64,000 bases of DNA from positions 60,205 through 124,204 of the forward strand of contig NZ_JAIQWX010000002.1 of NCBI RefSeq assembly GCF_020164475.1. The letters are read 5' to 3'. The position numbers and the translations under genes were made by a program. The stretch comes from Pseudomonas sp. REP124. Its GTDB lineage: Bacteria; Pseudomonadota; Gammaproteobacteria; Pseudomonadales; Pseudomonadaceae. Position 1 is the first letter of the stretch. Every line of letters begins with the position of its first letter. The notes beneath the pieces are model-generated. The model saw nothing but the letters and a program-made list of their open reading frames with translations, was not told the origin of the DNA and did no database searches. This document shows positions 48,531-56,868 of the stretch, piece after piece.

Positions 48531-49661
48531 TTAAAGAGTTCTGGCGTAAAAAGCGGTCAACTGGCCCATCGCGACGTCCACGTATTCCGGCACCCAATAG
48601 GTCTCGATATGGGTCGCGCCATCGATGGTGAACAGTTGTTTGTCCTGGGTGCCGGCGGCCTTGGCGAAGGCTTGCTGTGACATGTAAAGACTGTCGGCCT
48701 TGCTGCCAGCGATCATCAGCAATGGCTTGTCGATCAACTCGATCTGGTTCGTTGCGTCGAAGCGCATCAGATCCAGCAGGCTGCTCTGGTTGTAACGGAA
48801 CGTCGAGTTAGGGTGGGCGTGGGTCTTACCGTAGTACTCGAAACCCTGGCGATACAGGTCGAACGGCAGTTTGGCGATCTGCTCATCGGTCAGTTTGGCG
48901 TCGCCGACGTAGAGAATTTCACCGCCAGCCACTTCCTGGGCGCGGGCTGCCGACGCCTGTTGCAGGCGTTCCTCGACAGTGGAAATTTGCGAGTCCTGAT
49001 AGCCGTTACGGCGAACCAGTCCGGAGTTGAACATGCTCAAGGTCGCGATTGACTGGAAGCGCTTGTCGGTCTGCGCCGCCGCCAATGAGTAACCGCCACC
49101 GCCGCAGATACCGAGCAAGCCCAGACGCCTGCTGTCGACGCCGGGATAGCGGGCGATGAAGTCCGCCATACCGTGGATGTCTTCGATGCGGTTGGCAGGC
49201 TTGTCGACATTACGCGGCTCGCCACCACTGGCCCCCTGATACGCCGCATCCGCCGTGATCGTGATGTAGCCCTGATCCGCCAGGCGCTGGGCATACAGGC
49301 CCGCGACCTGTTCTTTCACCCCACCATTGGGATGCGCCACGACCACCACCGGGTATTTTTTCGCCACGTCATAGTTGGCCGGCGTGTAGACGTTGGCGGC
49401 AATGTCCAGGCCATTGAGCTTGTAGGTGACCGGATGGAGGTTGACCTTGCCGGGTTCGTTCTTCGTCAGCGCGCCACCGTAGGTCAGGGTGAACGGGTTC
49501 TGTTTGTAGTCCGCAGCCTCGGCATCGACGCCAGCCATGCCAAGCATGGCGGCCATCAATGTAGCCTTCAGGGTGATGCGGCTTTTGATTGTCGCCAGCC
49601 AACCGGAGCCCGGAGCGTTGATAACCGGCGAAGCGTGATGGCGGAAGAAATACTGAATCAT
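48531..49661 (-). CDS. Exported alpha/beta hydrolase, dienelactone hydrolase-like
   Basis: The 376-residue protein has a long N-terminal export region (about 50 residues, ending LGMAGVDAEAA) and a hydrolase domain whose nucleophile is a cysteine, C186 in LLGICGGGGYS. That is the dienelactone-hydrolase arrangement rather than serine. VVVVAHPNGGVKEQVAG carries the oxyanion hole, KPLLMIAGSKADS the aspartate region, and GATHIETYW the histidine. It is the first gene of a leftward unit with the cupin-CMD gene. The substrate is unknown. Confidence 0.82.
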   Translation of the reverse strand: MIQYFFRHHASPVINAPGSGWLATIKSRITLKATLMAAMLGMAGVDAEAADYKQNPFTLTYGGALTKNEPGKVNLHPVTYKLNGLDIAANVYTPANYDVAKKYPVVVVAHPNGGVKEQVAGLYAQRLADQGYITITADAAYQGASGGEPRNVDKPANRIEDIHGMADFIARYPGVDSRRLGLLGICGGGGYSLAAAQTDKRFQSIATLSMFNSGLVRRNGYQDSQISTVEERLQQASAARAQEVAGGEILYVGDAKLTDEQIAKLPFDLYRQGFEYYGKTHAHPNSTFRYNQSSLLDLMRFDATNQIELIDKPLLMIAGSKADSLYMSQQAFAKAAGTQDKQLFTIDGATHIETYWVPEYVDVAMGQLTAFYARTL

Positions 49662-49810
49662 TGCTTGCTCTCGATTTGATATCGCAGAGAAGCAACTTAC
49701 CGCTCACGAATTGATCGATAAACAGCGCCAATCACATAGCACTGATATCAAAATCACATAAATCAAAGGCATTTCAGGGCTGACCAAAATCCTTCGAGCG
49801 CCTTCAAAAC

Positions 49811-50037
49811 CTGTGGGAGCCGGGCTTGCCCGCGAAGGCGTCAGGTCAGCCAGCATCAATGTTGGATGTGCCGGCCTCTTCGCGAGCAAGCCCGCTCCCA
49901 CAGTTTCTTGCGTCGATCATAAAACCCGCAAACAACCCGAAACCTGTGGGAGCGTGGCTTGCCCGCGAAGGCGTCAAGTCAGTCAACATCAAGGTTGAAT
50001 GTGCCGGCCTCTTCGCGGGCAAGCCCGCTCCCACAGG
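49811..50037. repeat. Four REP units in two pairs
   Basis: Two pairs (49811-49904 and about 49945-50037) share nearly the same spacer (AGCATCAATGTTGGATGTGC versus AACATCAAGGTTGAATGTGC), so one probably arose by duplication. They occupy the 399 bp between the hydrolase start and the Usp stop; no gene is seen there. Confidence 0.85.
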
Positions 50038-50060
50038 TCTCTGTGATACCCGAAGTGCCT

Positions 50061-51068
50061 TCAACGCCCCGTCAGTTTGAATTTCTCCGCATTGCTGGCA
50101 GGTGTCGCGACGTCTGGGGCCAGGTGATCATGGGCCTGCACGAACGGGTGATGGTTGTGGTGGGTGTACGGCCAGGAGGTCAGGTCGGTGTCGATTTCCG
50201 GGCTGGACGGTGGAGCGGCCAGTTCTTCCAGGTGCAGGATGATGTCATCGGGCTTGAGTACCAGCACATCACTGTCCAGCGCATCCAGCACCATCTCGGC
50301 GGTGTTGCCGACCAGGGTGCCGCTCAGCCCCGAACGCCCGACGCTGCCGATCACCGTGACAGCTGCTTCAAGCTTGTGCGCCAAGAAGGGAATCAGCACT
50401 TCGGCCGGGCCTTCCTCGATGTGCAGGCGCGAATCGCTGATGTTGAACTCGGCCTGAAACCTCAGGCACAGCTCGCGGTAATACGCGTGGATGCTTTCCT
50501 TGAGCTGAAAGATCGGGTCGCTGGAGGACAACATGGGATAGGGATGGGCGCTGATCATGTGCAGCGTGCCACCGGCCAGTTTGGCGATGTCATAGCCATG
50601 GCTGACGACGCCAGAGTGCAACACGTGATGCTCCACGTCACCGCTGCCGACATCCACGGCCACCAGAACGATGCCGCCCATCCAGGGCCGGGCGGTTTTC
50701 ACCATCAGCACGGGGCTGGGGCAATACCGCAGCAGCTTCCAGTCATCGGGGGTGAGAAAGGCCTTGATCAGCGGGTTGTCGGGCAGGTGCTGCTTGATCA
50801 CCAGGCCGCAGCCTTCGGCCTGTTGCGCGGCGATGATGGTCTTGTGTGCACTGCCCTGCCAGTCGTGCTGGGCACTGACACTCAAACCTTCCTGCACGAG
50901 GGAATCCTGTAGCTGACTCAGCCATGGAGAATGATGATTGCCCTTTTCACATGCCAGCAGATGCAGATGTGAGCGGGTGGAGTTCGCGATCATCCTGGCG
51001 CGGTCCAGAATCAGATCACCGGATTGCCGGGAATTCACGACCACTAGAGTATTTCGAATTGTGTGCAT
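50061..51068 (-). CDS. Tandem universal stress protein (UspE-like)
   Basis: The 335-residue protein contains two Usp domains (about 1-140 and 145-300). The second keeps the ATP-binding signature VIGSVGRSGLSGTLVGNTAE; the first is degenerate. The C-terminus is a histidine-rich tail (THHNHHPFVQAHDHLAPD). Usp proteins respond to starvation, oxygen limitation and stress. The ATG at 51068 has GGGAAG upstream. It is monocistronic. Confidence 0.86.
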   Translation of the reverse strand: MHTIRNTLVVVNSRQSGDLILDRARMIANSTRSHLHLLACEKGNHHSPWLSQLQDSLVQEGLSVSAQHDWQGSAHKTIIAAQQAEGCGLVIKQHLPDNPLIKAFLTPDDWKLLRYCPSPVLMVKTARPWMGGIVLVAVDVGSGDVEHHVLHSGVVSHGYDIAKLAGGTLHMISAHPYPMLSSSDPIFQLKESIHAYYRELCLRFQAEFNISDSRLHIEEGPAEVLIPFLAHKLEAAVTVIGSVGRSGLSGTLVGNTAEMVLDALDSDVLVLKPDDIILHLEELAAPPSSPEIDTDLTSWPYTHHNHHPFVQAHDHLAPDVATPASNAEKFKLTGR

Positions 51069-51514
51069 AAACATCTTCCCGGGTGTTCCACTACAGTTAC
51101 ACACAGAGACTTAGTTGTAATACCAAGGGAACACTATTCATTAACTGAACTTGCTGATGCTCTTACTACCGGAAAATAAAGAGCGTCAGCGCTCACCGCG
51201 TCATTAGTTCACGGATAGCACACATAATCCTTGTGGCTTTGATCGGGCTTCTCCCCGGACCACGGCCTGTTCGCGTGAGTCACGGGGTGGCCATTATGCT
51301 GGCTACTTCAGAAAAAGTTCCAACTATTTATCGGCAAAATTAGTTTATTTTTATCTAAGAACAACGTCAGCTAAAGCGGATCAGATCTTATGCAAGAGAC
51401 TGAACACTATTAACAAGTTCGACTTCTGCCGCATTACTGACAGCTTTGAATTTGGCCTGCCAAAATGTAACAGGAGCAAAGTTCGCAAACGAACTCGCTC
51501 CTGCATCGCGCTCA
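51069..51514. other. 446-bp AT-richer interval between Usp and galactose dehydrogenase genes
   Basis: The interval contains the Usp promoter region, a repeated word GAACACTATT (51129 and 51403) and a hairpin at 51471-51504. No reading frame is convincing, and I saw no TTGAT-N4-ATCAA Anr site. Confidence 0.5.
51471..51504. repeat. REP-like hairpin near the galactose dehydrogenase 3' end
   Basis: CAGGAGC-AAAGTTCG pairs with CGAAC-TCGCTCCTG across CAAA. It is a diverged single REP unit lying 10 bp from the stop codon of the minus-strand gene and may end that transcript. Confidence 0.5.
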
Positions 51515-52441
51515 TTAATCGTAGAACGGTTCAACCAACTCACGGCTGCCGACAAAAAAACTGTCAGCCACCAGCCGCAACGGCTGCAGGTCCAGATCGC
51601 TGGCCTTGTCGCGGATCAGCTGCTGGAAATGCCGGTACACCGCCGCGTACTCGCCCTCCTCCGAAACGCTCTGGCGCACGCCATCGATGCTCAACAGCGC
51701 ACCACCGTTGTCGAGGCGCAGCACGCCTTCGGCGCAACGAATCTCGATGCTCCACAGCTCGTCATGACCATGATCGAAATCGAACTCCGCACGCACATCC
51801 AAGTGGTGCGCGTCAGACATCTTGATGGAGGCGGCAATCGGCGATTGGCAGTTGCTCGGCACGCGCAGTTCGGCAGCCTCGACGAACAACGGCAGCGGCA
51901 GCAGATGAGTGACAATCGACAGCGCATTGATGCCCGGATCGAACACGCCCAGGCCACCGGGCTGCCAGATCCACGCCTGGCCGGGGTGCCATTTGCGCAC
52001 GTCTTCCTTCCAGTCGATCTGTACGCTTTGCAGGGTGCGGCTGGCCAGCCAGTCGCGGGCGGCTTCGATGCCGGGGGCGTAGCGCGAATGCCAGGCGAAC
52101 AGGCCGCTGACACCCTGCTCCTTGGCCTGACTCGCCAACGCCATCGCCTCACCCAGGGTGGCGCAAGGCGGCTTTTCCACCAGCACATGTTTGCCCGCGG
52201 CTAGCGCCTGTTGGACCAGAGCAAAACGGCCCTGAGGCGGTGTGCAGAACGCGATTGCGTCAACCTGCGGGCCTTTCTCGAGCAATTCGCTCAGGGACTT
52301 GAAGTTCTCAACCGTGGGGCAAGGCTGGCCCTGGGTCGCGACAGCCACCAACTGGAACGCGGGATTGGCGCTGATGGCGGGGACGTGCTGGTCCTGGGCA
52401 ATCTTGCCGTAGCCCACCAGACCGAGACGGATCGGATGCAT
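51515..52441 (-). CDS. gal: D-galactose 1-dehydrogenase (Gfo/Idh/MocA family)
   Basis: The 308-residue NAD(P)-dependent enzyme oxidises D-galactose to galactonolactone. The Rossmann motif LGLVGYGKIAQDQHVPAI opens the protein and VLVEKPPC marks the family. It is nearly identical over long stretches to the P. fluorescens galactose dehydrogenase sequence I recall (for example IDWKEDVRKWHPGQAWIWQP; VFDPGINALSIVTHLLPLPL). No other galactonate gene is adjacent. The start lies behind AGGAGTCACCG. Confidence 0.92.
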   Translation of the reverse strand: MHPIRLGLVGYGKIAQDQHVPAISANPAFQLVAVATQGQPCPTVENFKSLSELLEKGPQVDAIAFCTPPQGRFALVQQALAAGKHVLVEKPPCATLGEAMALASQAKEQGVSGLFAWHSRYAPGIEAARDWLASRTLQSVQIDWKEDVRKWHPGQAWIWQPGGLGVFDPGINALSIVTHLLPLPLFVEAAELRVPSNCQSPIAASIKMSDAHHLDVRAEFDFDHGHDELWSIEIRCAEGVLRLDNGGALLSIDGVRQSVSEEGEYAAVYRHFQQLIRDKASDLDLQPLRLVADSFFVGSRELVEPFYD

Positions 52442-52624
52442 CGGTGACTCCTGATTATTGTTTTTACATGCGAGCCGGCGAGATTACCGCTTGTACGACG
52501 ACAAAGTCATTGAACAACTTCGCATCTCAGTAATCGGGGAACTGATCGAGATAACAGACCGGCGAACTGTATTCGCGCTCTTCCTCCAGATCCTCCAGTA
52601 GCCACGCCGCTTTTGTGGCCGCTT

Positions 52625-52760
52625 TTGTAGCAGCTGCCGAAGGCTGCGTCCGACTGCGCAGCAGTCGTGAGACCTGCGCATGCGTTCTTCCTGTCAGACC
52701 GAAGTATCCGAATTGGCGTCTGCTGCGCAGCCGGACGCAGGCTTCGTCAGCTGCTACAAG
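52625..52760. repeat. Family-2 inverted repeat
   Basis: TGTAGCAGCTGCCGAAGGCT at the left and AGGCTTCGTCAGCTGCTACA at the right flank about 90 bp. It occupies the 334 bp between the galactose dehydrogenase start and the AraC stop; no gene is seen there. Confidence 0.75.
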
Positions 52761-52775
52761 GTCCGTGGTCATCGT

Positions 52776-53588
52776 TCAGCCCCTCCATTCACGGGGGCTG
52801 ACGCCGGTCTTGCGGCGAAACGCCCGCGCCAGCGCCGACGGGCTTTCATAGCCCACCTCCTCGGCGATCAAGGCAATCGGCTTGCCCTCGCGCAAGCGCT
52901 TCTGCGCCAGGCTGATGCGCCAGCTCACCAGATAATCCACCGGTGCCTGACCGACCACGCGTTTGAAGTGTTCGGCGAAGCTGGCCCGGGACATGTTCGC
53001 CAGCACCGACAGCTCGGCCACGCTCCAGGCCTTGGCCGGCGCTTCGTGCATCTGGCTCAGAGGCCTTGCCAGACGCGCATCCGCAAGACCCGCCATCATC
53101 CCCGGTTGCTGGTTGCGTGTGCTCAGGATATGCCGCAACAACAGAATCACCAGCAGCTCGAACAGCCGATCCATTACCGCTTCGCGGCCGCAGGTGCCGT
53201 CGAACGCCTCGTTGAACAACCACTCAAGGGTGCTGGCCAGGGTCGGGATTTCATCGAGCTTGAGCACCAGATAATCCGGCAATGCCATGGCCAGGGCATT
53301 GCCCGAGCCGCCGTCGAAATTCAGCGACGCGCACACCAGTTGCGTGCCGGACGCTTCGGTGGCGAACAGACGATGGCGATACGGCCTGGGGAAAAAGATC
53401 AGGGTTGGCTCGGTCAGGTGCAGCTCGCGCTCATCGGCAAGCTTCAGGCCGACCTCGCCGGCCTGCAGCAGGTGCACGTGGCCCCCGGTCTGGCTGCCAT
53501 CGAAGGCCGTCACGCCGCAGAACGTACCGCTGTGAAAGGTGCCGGCGTTGACGCCGAAATGCGCAAGCAAGGTGGACAAGCGATCCAT
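52776..53588 (-). CDS. AraC-family regulator with cupin_6 domain (paralogue 2)
   Basis: The 270-residue protein begins MDRLSTLLAHFGVNAGTFHS and has the same domain order as the 42355-43182 gene: cupin_6 (HVHLLQAGEVGL; LIFFPRPYRHRLFATEASG), then an AraC HTH pair (VAELSVLANMSRASFAEHF; ALIAEEVGYESPSALARAFR). The DNA-binding half is almost identical between the two. GGGAG lies before the ATG at 53588. It is divergent from the AhpD-like gene, its probable target. Confidence 0.86.
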   Translation of the reverse strand: MDRLSTLLAHFGVNAGTFHSGTFCGVTAFDGSQTGGHVHLLQAGEVGLKLADERELHLTEPTLIFFPRPYRHRLFATEASGTQLVCASLNFDGGSGNALAMALPDYLVLKLDEIPTLASTLEWLFNEAFDGTCGREAVMDRLFELLVILLLRHILSTRNQQPGMMAGLADARLARPLSQMHEAPAKAWSVAELSVLANMSRASFAEHFKRVVGQAPVDYLVSWRISLAQKRLREGKPIALIAEEVGYESPSALARAFRRKTGVSPREWRG

Positions 53589-53720
53589 GGAGAGGCTCCC
53601 GGGAGCAGTTCTGGACGATCTGTCGCATATCGTCGACGATTTGCATCCAATTGACCAGCCCGAATCAATAGCATGACCTCCGTACCCAGCGCCCATCGCG
53701 CTTCAAACCGGAGAATCACC

Positions 53721-54233
53721 ATGACTCGCATTGTCCCAGTTGAACACGCTACCGACGCCACCCGCCCATTCCTGGAAGGCGTGGAGAAGAAAATCGGCTT
53801 CCTGCCCAACGTATTCCGCGTACTGGCCCACGCCCCGGCGGTGCTGGCCTCGTACATGCAAAACTCGGCGGCACTGGGCAAGACGTCCCTGAGCGCCACC
53901 GAGAAGGAAGCAATCTCCCTCGCCACCTCTCAAGTCAACGGCTGCGACTACTGCCTGGCGGCCCACACGCTGTTCGCCGGCAAGGCCGGGATGTCCAGCC
54001 AGGAGATTCTCAGCGCCCGTGAAGGCAAGCTCGATGCCTTCGCCTTGCTCGCCCGCCAGATCACCGAAAGTCGCGGCCACTTGACCAGCGACCAGATCGC
54101 CGCCGCCCGCGCCGCCGGGATCAACGACGCGAAGATCGTTGAAGTGGTGGCGCATGTGGCGTCGCAGACGCTGACCAACTACCTGAACAACGTGGCGTTG
54201 ACTGATATCGATTTTCCCGCAATCCAAGCCTGA
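53721..54233 (+). CDS. AhpD-like carboxymuconolactone decarboxylase-family peroxidase
   Basis: The 170-residue protein has the AhpD/CMD redox motif with E62 or E64 upstream, C75 and C78 in NGCDYCLAAH, and H82. Such proteins reduce peroxides or act as thiol-disulfide relays. The N-terminus FLEGVEKKIGFLPNVFRVLA is typical of the peroxidase-related subgroup. The ATG at 53721 follows GGAG. It is followed, after a REP pair, by a glutaredoxin gene, and preceded by a divergent AraC regulator, so a thiol/peroxide stress role is likely. Confidence 0.86.
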   Translation: MTRIVPVEHATDATRPFLEGVEKKIGFLPNVFRVLAHAPAVLASYMQNSAALGKTSLSATEKEAISLATSQVNGCDYCLAAHTLFAGKAGMSSQEILSAREGKLDAFALLARQITESRGHLTSDQIAAARAAGINDAKIVEVVAHVASQTLTNYLNNVALTDIDFPAIQA

Positions 54234-54243
54234 CTTCTGCTCT

Positions 54244-54345
54244 CTGTAGGAGCGAGCACGCGCGCGATGGTCGCCAACGATAACGCTGGCTGCCTGATGC
54301 CCCGCGGTGTCTGGACCACCATCGCGAGCATGCTCGCTCCTACAG
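54244..54345. repeat. REP pair between the AhpD-like and glutaredoxin genes
   Basis: The pair lies between two same-strand genes. The right unit ends 13 bp before the glutaredoxin ribosome site GGAG. A stable structure here could separate the expression of the two. Confidence 0.85.
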
Positions 54346-54368
54346 TTAATCTTTACCGGAGACTAATG

Positions 54369-54620
54369 ATGAACACCGTAACCCTCTACACCACCGACAC
54401 CTGCCCCTACTGCCGCAACGCCAAATCCCTGCTGGCCAGCAAAGGCGTCGCCATGCAGGAAATCAACGTCCAGCGCACGCCGGGCAAGCTTGAGGAAATG
54501 ATCGAACGCAGCGGCCGCCGCACCGTGCCGCAGATATTCGTTGGCGACATCCACATCGGCGGCTTCGACGACCTGGCCAAGCTGGATCGCCAGGGTGGTT
54601 TGATGTCGATGCTGGCCTGA
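54369..54620 (+). CDS. grxC: Glutaredoxin (GrxC-type, dithiol)
   Basis: The 83-residue protein has the dithiol active site C12-P-Y-C15, the cis-proline segment RRTVPQIFVGD and the glutathione-binding GGFDDL. It reduces disulfides using glutathione. The second ATG (54369) is chosen because GGAG is seven bases before it and only four before the first. The classical housekeeping GrxC is encoded near secB in other Pseudomonas; this is then a second copy in a stress-gene context. Confidence 0.88.
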   Translation: MNTVTLYTTDTCPYCRNAKSLLASKGVAMQEINVQRTPGKLEEMIERSGRRTVPQIFVGDIHIGGFDDLAKLDRQGGLMSMLA

Positions 54621-54640
54621 ACAGCCACACCGCGCCCCCC

Positions 54641-54792
54641 TGTAGGAGCGAGCTTGCTCGCGATGGTCGTCAACGATGACGCGGGCTGCCTGAATGCCCG
54701 CAGTGACTGAACTTCCATCGCGAGCAAGCTCGCTCCTACAGAATTTGCGGTGTTTTTGGGGACGCCTTCGCGGGCAAGCCTCGCTCCTACGG
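54641..54792. repeat. Three REP units
   Basis: An inverted pair (54641-54741) is followed by a half-length GGGCAAGCCTCGCTCCTACG unit (54762-54792). Confidence 0.8.
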
Positions 54793-54817
54793 ATTTTTCG
54801 CGTGGGATCAGACTTCA

Positions 54818-54845
54818 TTACAAACATGTCATCGACTTGTCAGCG
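54818..54845 (+). promoter_or_regulatory. Box TTACA-N4-TGTCATCGA-CTTGT before the exported hydrolase
   Basis: TTACA is followed after four bases by TGTCATCGA. The same arrangement, with the same spacing to a TAAT-like -10 region 36 bp later, occurs at 55724-55750. It is about 90 bp upstream of the start at 54935. The adjacent CopR-type response regulator is the likely binder. Confidence 0.6.
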
Positions 54846-54934
54846 TAACCCGCACCCTCGCTTCATAAAGTGAGGCCGTCAGTCACCCACGCCGGGTGAC
54901 GCGCCTTCCACTGATGATGACAAGGGTCTACACC

Positions 54935-55708
54935 ATGAATCCATTGAGCAAACTCTGCCTGATCGCCGCCAGCCTCTTCGTGCTGGGCACCGGCTCGGCC
55001 ATGGCCGCGACTACGACCGCACCGGTCAAGGCCAATAACGTCGTGCTGGTCCACGGCTCATGGGCCGATGGGTCCAGCTGGGCGGATGTGATCAGCCGCT
55101 TGCAGGCTGCCGGCTTGCATGTAACCGCCGTGCAAAACCCGCTGACCTCGGTCGCCGATGACGTTGCCGCCACCAAGCGAGTGCTTGATCAGCAGGACGG
55201 CCCCACCGTACTCGTAGGCCACTCCTACGCAGGCACCGTCGTCAGCGAGGCCGGGATCGATCCGAAAGTCAGCTCGCTGGTCTACGTCGCGGCCCGCGCA
55301 CCGGATGCCGGTGAAGACTTCGTCGCCCTGTCGGCCAAGTACCCGACCATGCCGGTTCGCGCCGGAACCGAAGAGCACGACGGCTACGTCAGCCTCAAGC
55401 AAGACGCTTTCCTCAAATACTTCGCCAGCGACGTGCCGCACGACAAGGCGATGCAATTGTTCGCCGTGCAGCAACCGATCGCCAAGACCCTGTTCACCGA
55501 CCGCACCGATGCCGCTGCCTGGCACAGCAAACCGTCCTGGTACGCGGTATCCACTCAGGACCAGACCATCAACCCGGACCTGGAACGCTTCCTCGCCAAA
55601 CGCATGGGTGCGACCACCATCGAGCTGCCGTCCAGCCACCTGTCGCTGGTCTCCCACTCCAAGGAGATCGCTGATCTGATCCTCGCGGCCGCTGGTCGCC
55701 AGCCGTAA
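54935..55708 (+). CDS. Exported alpha/beta hydrolase (serine)
   Basis: The 257-residue protein has a signal peptide (cleavage at AMAATT, residues 22-26), then VVLVHGSWADGSSWADVI with the oxyanion region and the nucleophile S97 in GHSYAG. The catalytic histidine is probably in PSSHLSLVSH near the C-terminus. It belongs to the esterase/salicylate-esterase-like group often seen as periplasmic hydrolases. AAGGG precedes the ATG at 54935. Its promoter carries the same box as the DUF2790 gene downstream, so both probably answer to the neighbouring two-component system. Confidence 0.86.
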   Translation: MNPLSKLCLIAASLFVLGTGSAMAATTTAPVKANNVVLVHGSWADGSSWADVISRLQAAGLHVTAVQNPLTSVADDVAATKRVLDQQDGPTVLVGHSYAGTVVSEAGIDPKVSSLVYVAARAPDAGEDFVALSAKYPTMPVRAGTEEHDGYVSLKQDAFLKYFASDVPHDKAMQLFAVQQPIAKTLFTDRTDAAAWHSKPSWYAVSTQDQTINPDLERFLAKRMGATTIELPSSHLSLVSHSKEIADLILAAAGRQP

Positions 55709-55723
55709 CCGACGGCCATTTAT

Positions 55724-55750
55724 TACAGTTTTGTCATCGAACTGTTGGTC
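55724..55750 (+). promoter_or_regulatory. Box TTACA-N4-TGTCATCGA before the DUF2790 gene
   Basis: The second copy of the box lies about 86 bp before the DUF2790 start. The distance from TGTCATCGA to the candidate -10 (GTAATCT at about 55770) equals that in the first copy. Confidence 0.6.
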
Positions 55751-55835
55751 GGCTGTCCGGATCGCCCACGTAATCTGAACTCACTGACCGGCCAACCTCG
55801 GACAGCCATCCAAACCCTGAATAGAGAGACTCATC

Positions 55836-56093
55836 ATGAAACTTCTGATCCTTGGTTTTGCCGCCCTGCTCGCCACCGGCTCGGCGTTTGCCGACACCCA
55901 AAGCAGCGCCCCGATCATCCACGACAAAGACTCAGCCTACGTCCACCTCGACGTGGCCAAGGTGCTGGGTGAAACCGACATCTCTCAAAAATGCGGCGTC
56001 GTTCCTGCCCAATTGAGCTACCTCGACCACCAGAATCGCCAGCATGAACTTGACTATCTGGTACAGGGCAGCGGTTGCACCAACGATCACTGA
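55836..56093 (+). CDS. DUF2790-family small exported protein
   Basis: The 85-residue protein has a signal peptide ([20 protein letters not shown], cleavage after A19). The DUF2790 core contains [39 protein letters not shown] and a C-terminal second cysteine (SGCTNDH). Genes of this family commonly neighbour copper- or metal-responsive two-component systems in Pseudomonas. Function is unknown; a periplasmic metal or redox role fits. AGAGA precedes the ATG. Confidence 0.82.
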   Translation: MKLLILGFAALLATGSAFADTQSSAPIIHDKDSAYVHLDVAKVLGETDISQKCGVVPAQLSYLDHQNRQHELDYLVQGSGCTNDH

Positions 56094-56196
56094 TCGTCCC
56101 CCTGCGTACCGGCGAATGAACGGGCTACACTGGCGACACTCACGCGCCGCCGTAGCCCGCCTGCGCGAACCTGACTCACCAACTGGCCAGATCCCG

Positions 56197-56868
56197 ATGA
56201 ACATCCTCGTAGTCGAAGACGAACCCAAGGCCGGTAATTACCTGCAAAACGGTCTGCAAGAGCTCGGCTACACCGTGAGCCTCGCCCGCGACGGTGCCGA
56301 TGGCCTGCATCTGGCGCTGGAGCATGACTTCGACGTGATCGTGCTGGACGTGATGATGCCGAAAATGGATGGCTGGGAAGTCCTGCGCCGCCTGCGCAAG
56401 GAGGCCGATACCCCGGTGCTGTTCCTCACCGCCCGCGATGACATCGCCGACCGCGTCAAAGGGCTGGAACTGGGCGCCGACGATTACCTGATCAAACCGT
56501 TTTCCTTCGCCGAACTGGTGGCGCGCCTGCGTACGCTGACCCGCCGTGGCCCCACTCGCGAAGATGAACTACTGCAGATCGAAGACCTGCAGATCGACGT
56601 ACTCAAACGCCGCGTCACCCGCGCCGGCACGCGCATCACCCTGACCAACAAGGAATTTGCCCTGCTGCACCTGTTCGCCAGCCATCAGGGTGAAGTGCTG
56701 TCGCGCTCGATGATCGCCTCCCGGGTCTGGGACATGAATTTCGACAGTGACACCAACGTGGTGGATGTCGCGGTGCGCCGCCTGCGGATGAAGATCGACG
56801 ACCCGTTCCCGCTCAAGCTGATCCACAGCGTGCGCGGCATCGGTTACCGATTCGACACCCAACCATGA
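56197..56868 (+). CDS. Heavy-metal-type response regulator (CopR/CusR/CzcR family)
   Basis: The 223-residue OmpR-type regulator has a receiver domain with the phosphoacceptor D51 ([17 protein letters not shown]), acidic pair E7-D8 and K in DYLIKPFSF. The winged helix follows at about 125-220 ([33 protein letters not shown]). This is the heavy-metal response regulator subgroup. Its stop overlaps the kinase start (ATGA), so the two are translated together. It would bind direct-repeat boxes near the two upstream promoters. Confidence 0.9.
   Translation: MNILVVEDEPKAGNYLQNGLQELGYTVSLARDGADGLHLALEHDFDVIVLDVMMPKMDGWEVLRRLRKEADTPVLFLTARDDIADRVKGLELGADDYLIKPFSFAELVARLRTLTRRGPTREDELLQIEDLQIDVLKRRVTRAGTRITLTNKEFALLHLFASHQGEVLSRSMIASRVWDMNFDSDTNVVDVAVRRLRMKIDDPFPLKLIHSVRGIGYRFDTQP

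Noticed and set aside
51069..51514. Anr/Fnr box before the Usp gene
   Set aside because: TTGATCGGGCTTCT near 51239 lacks the second half-site ATCAA, so the oxygen-control idea has no support in sequence.
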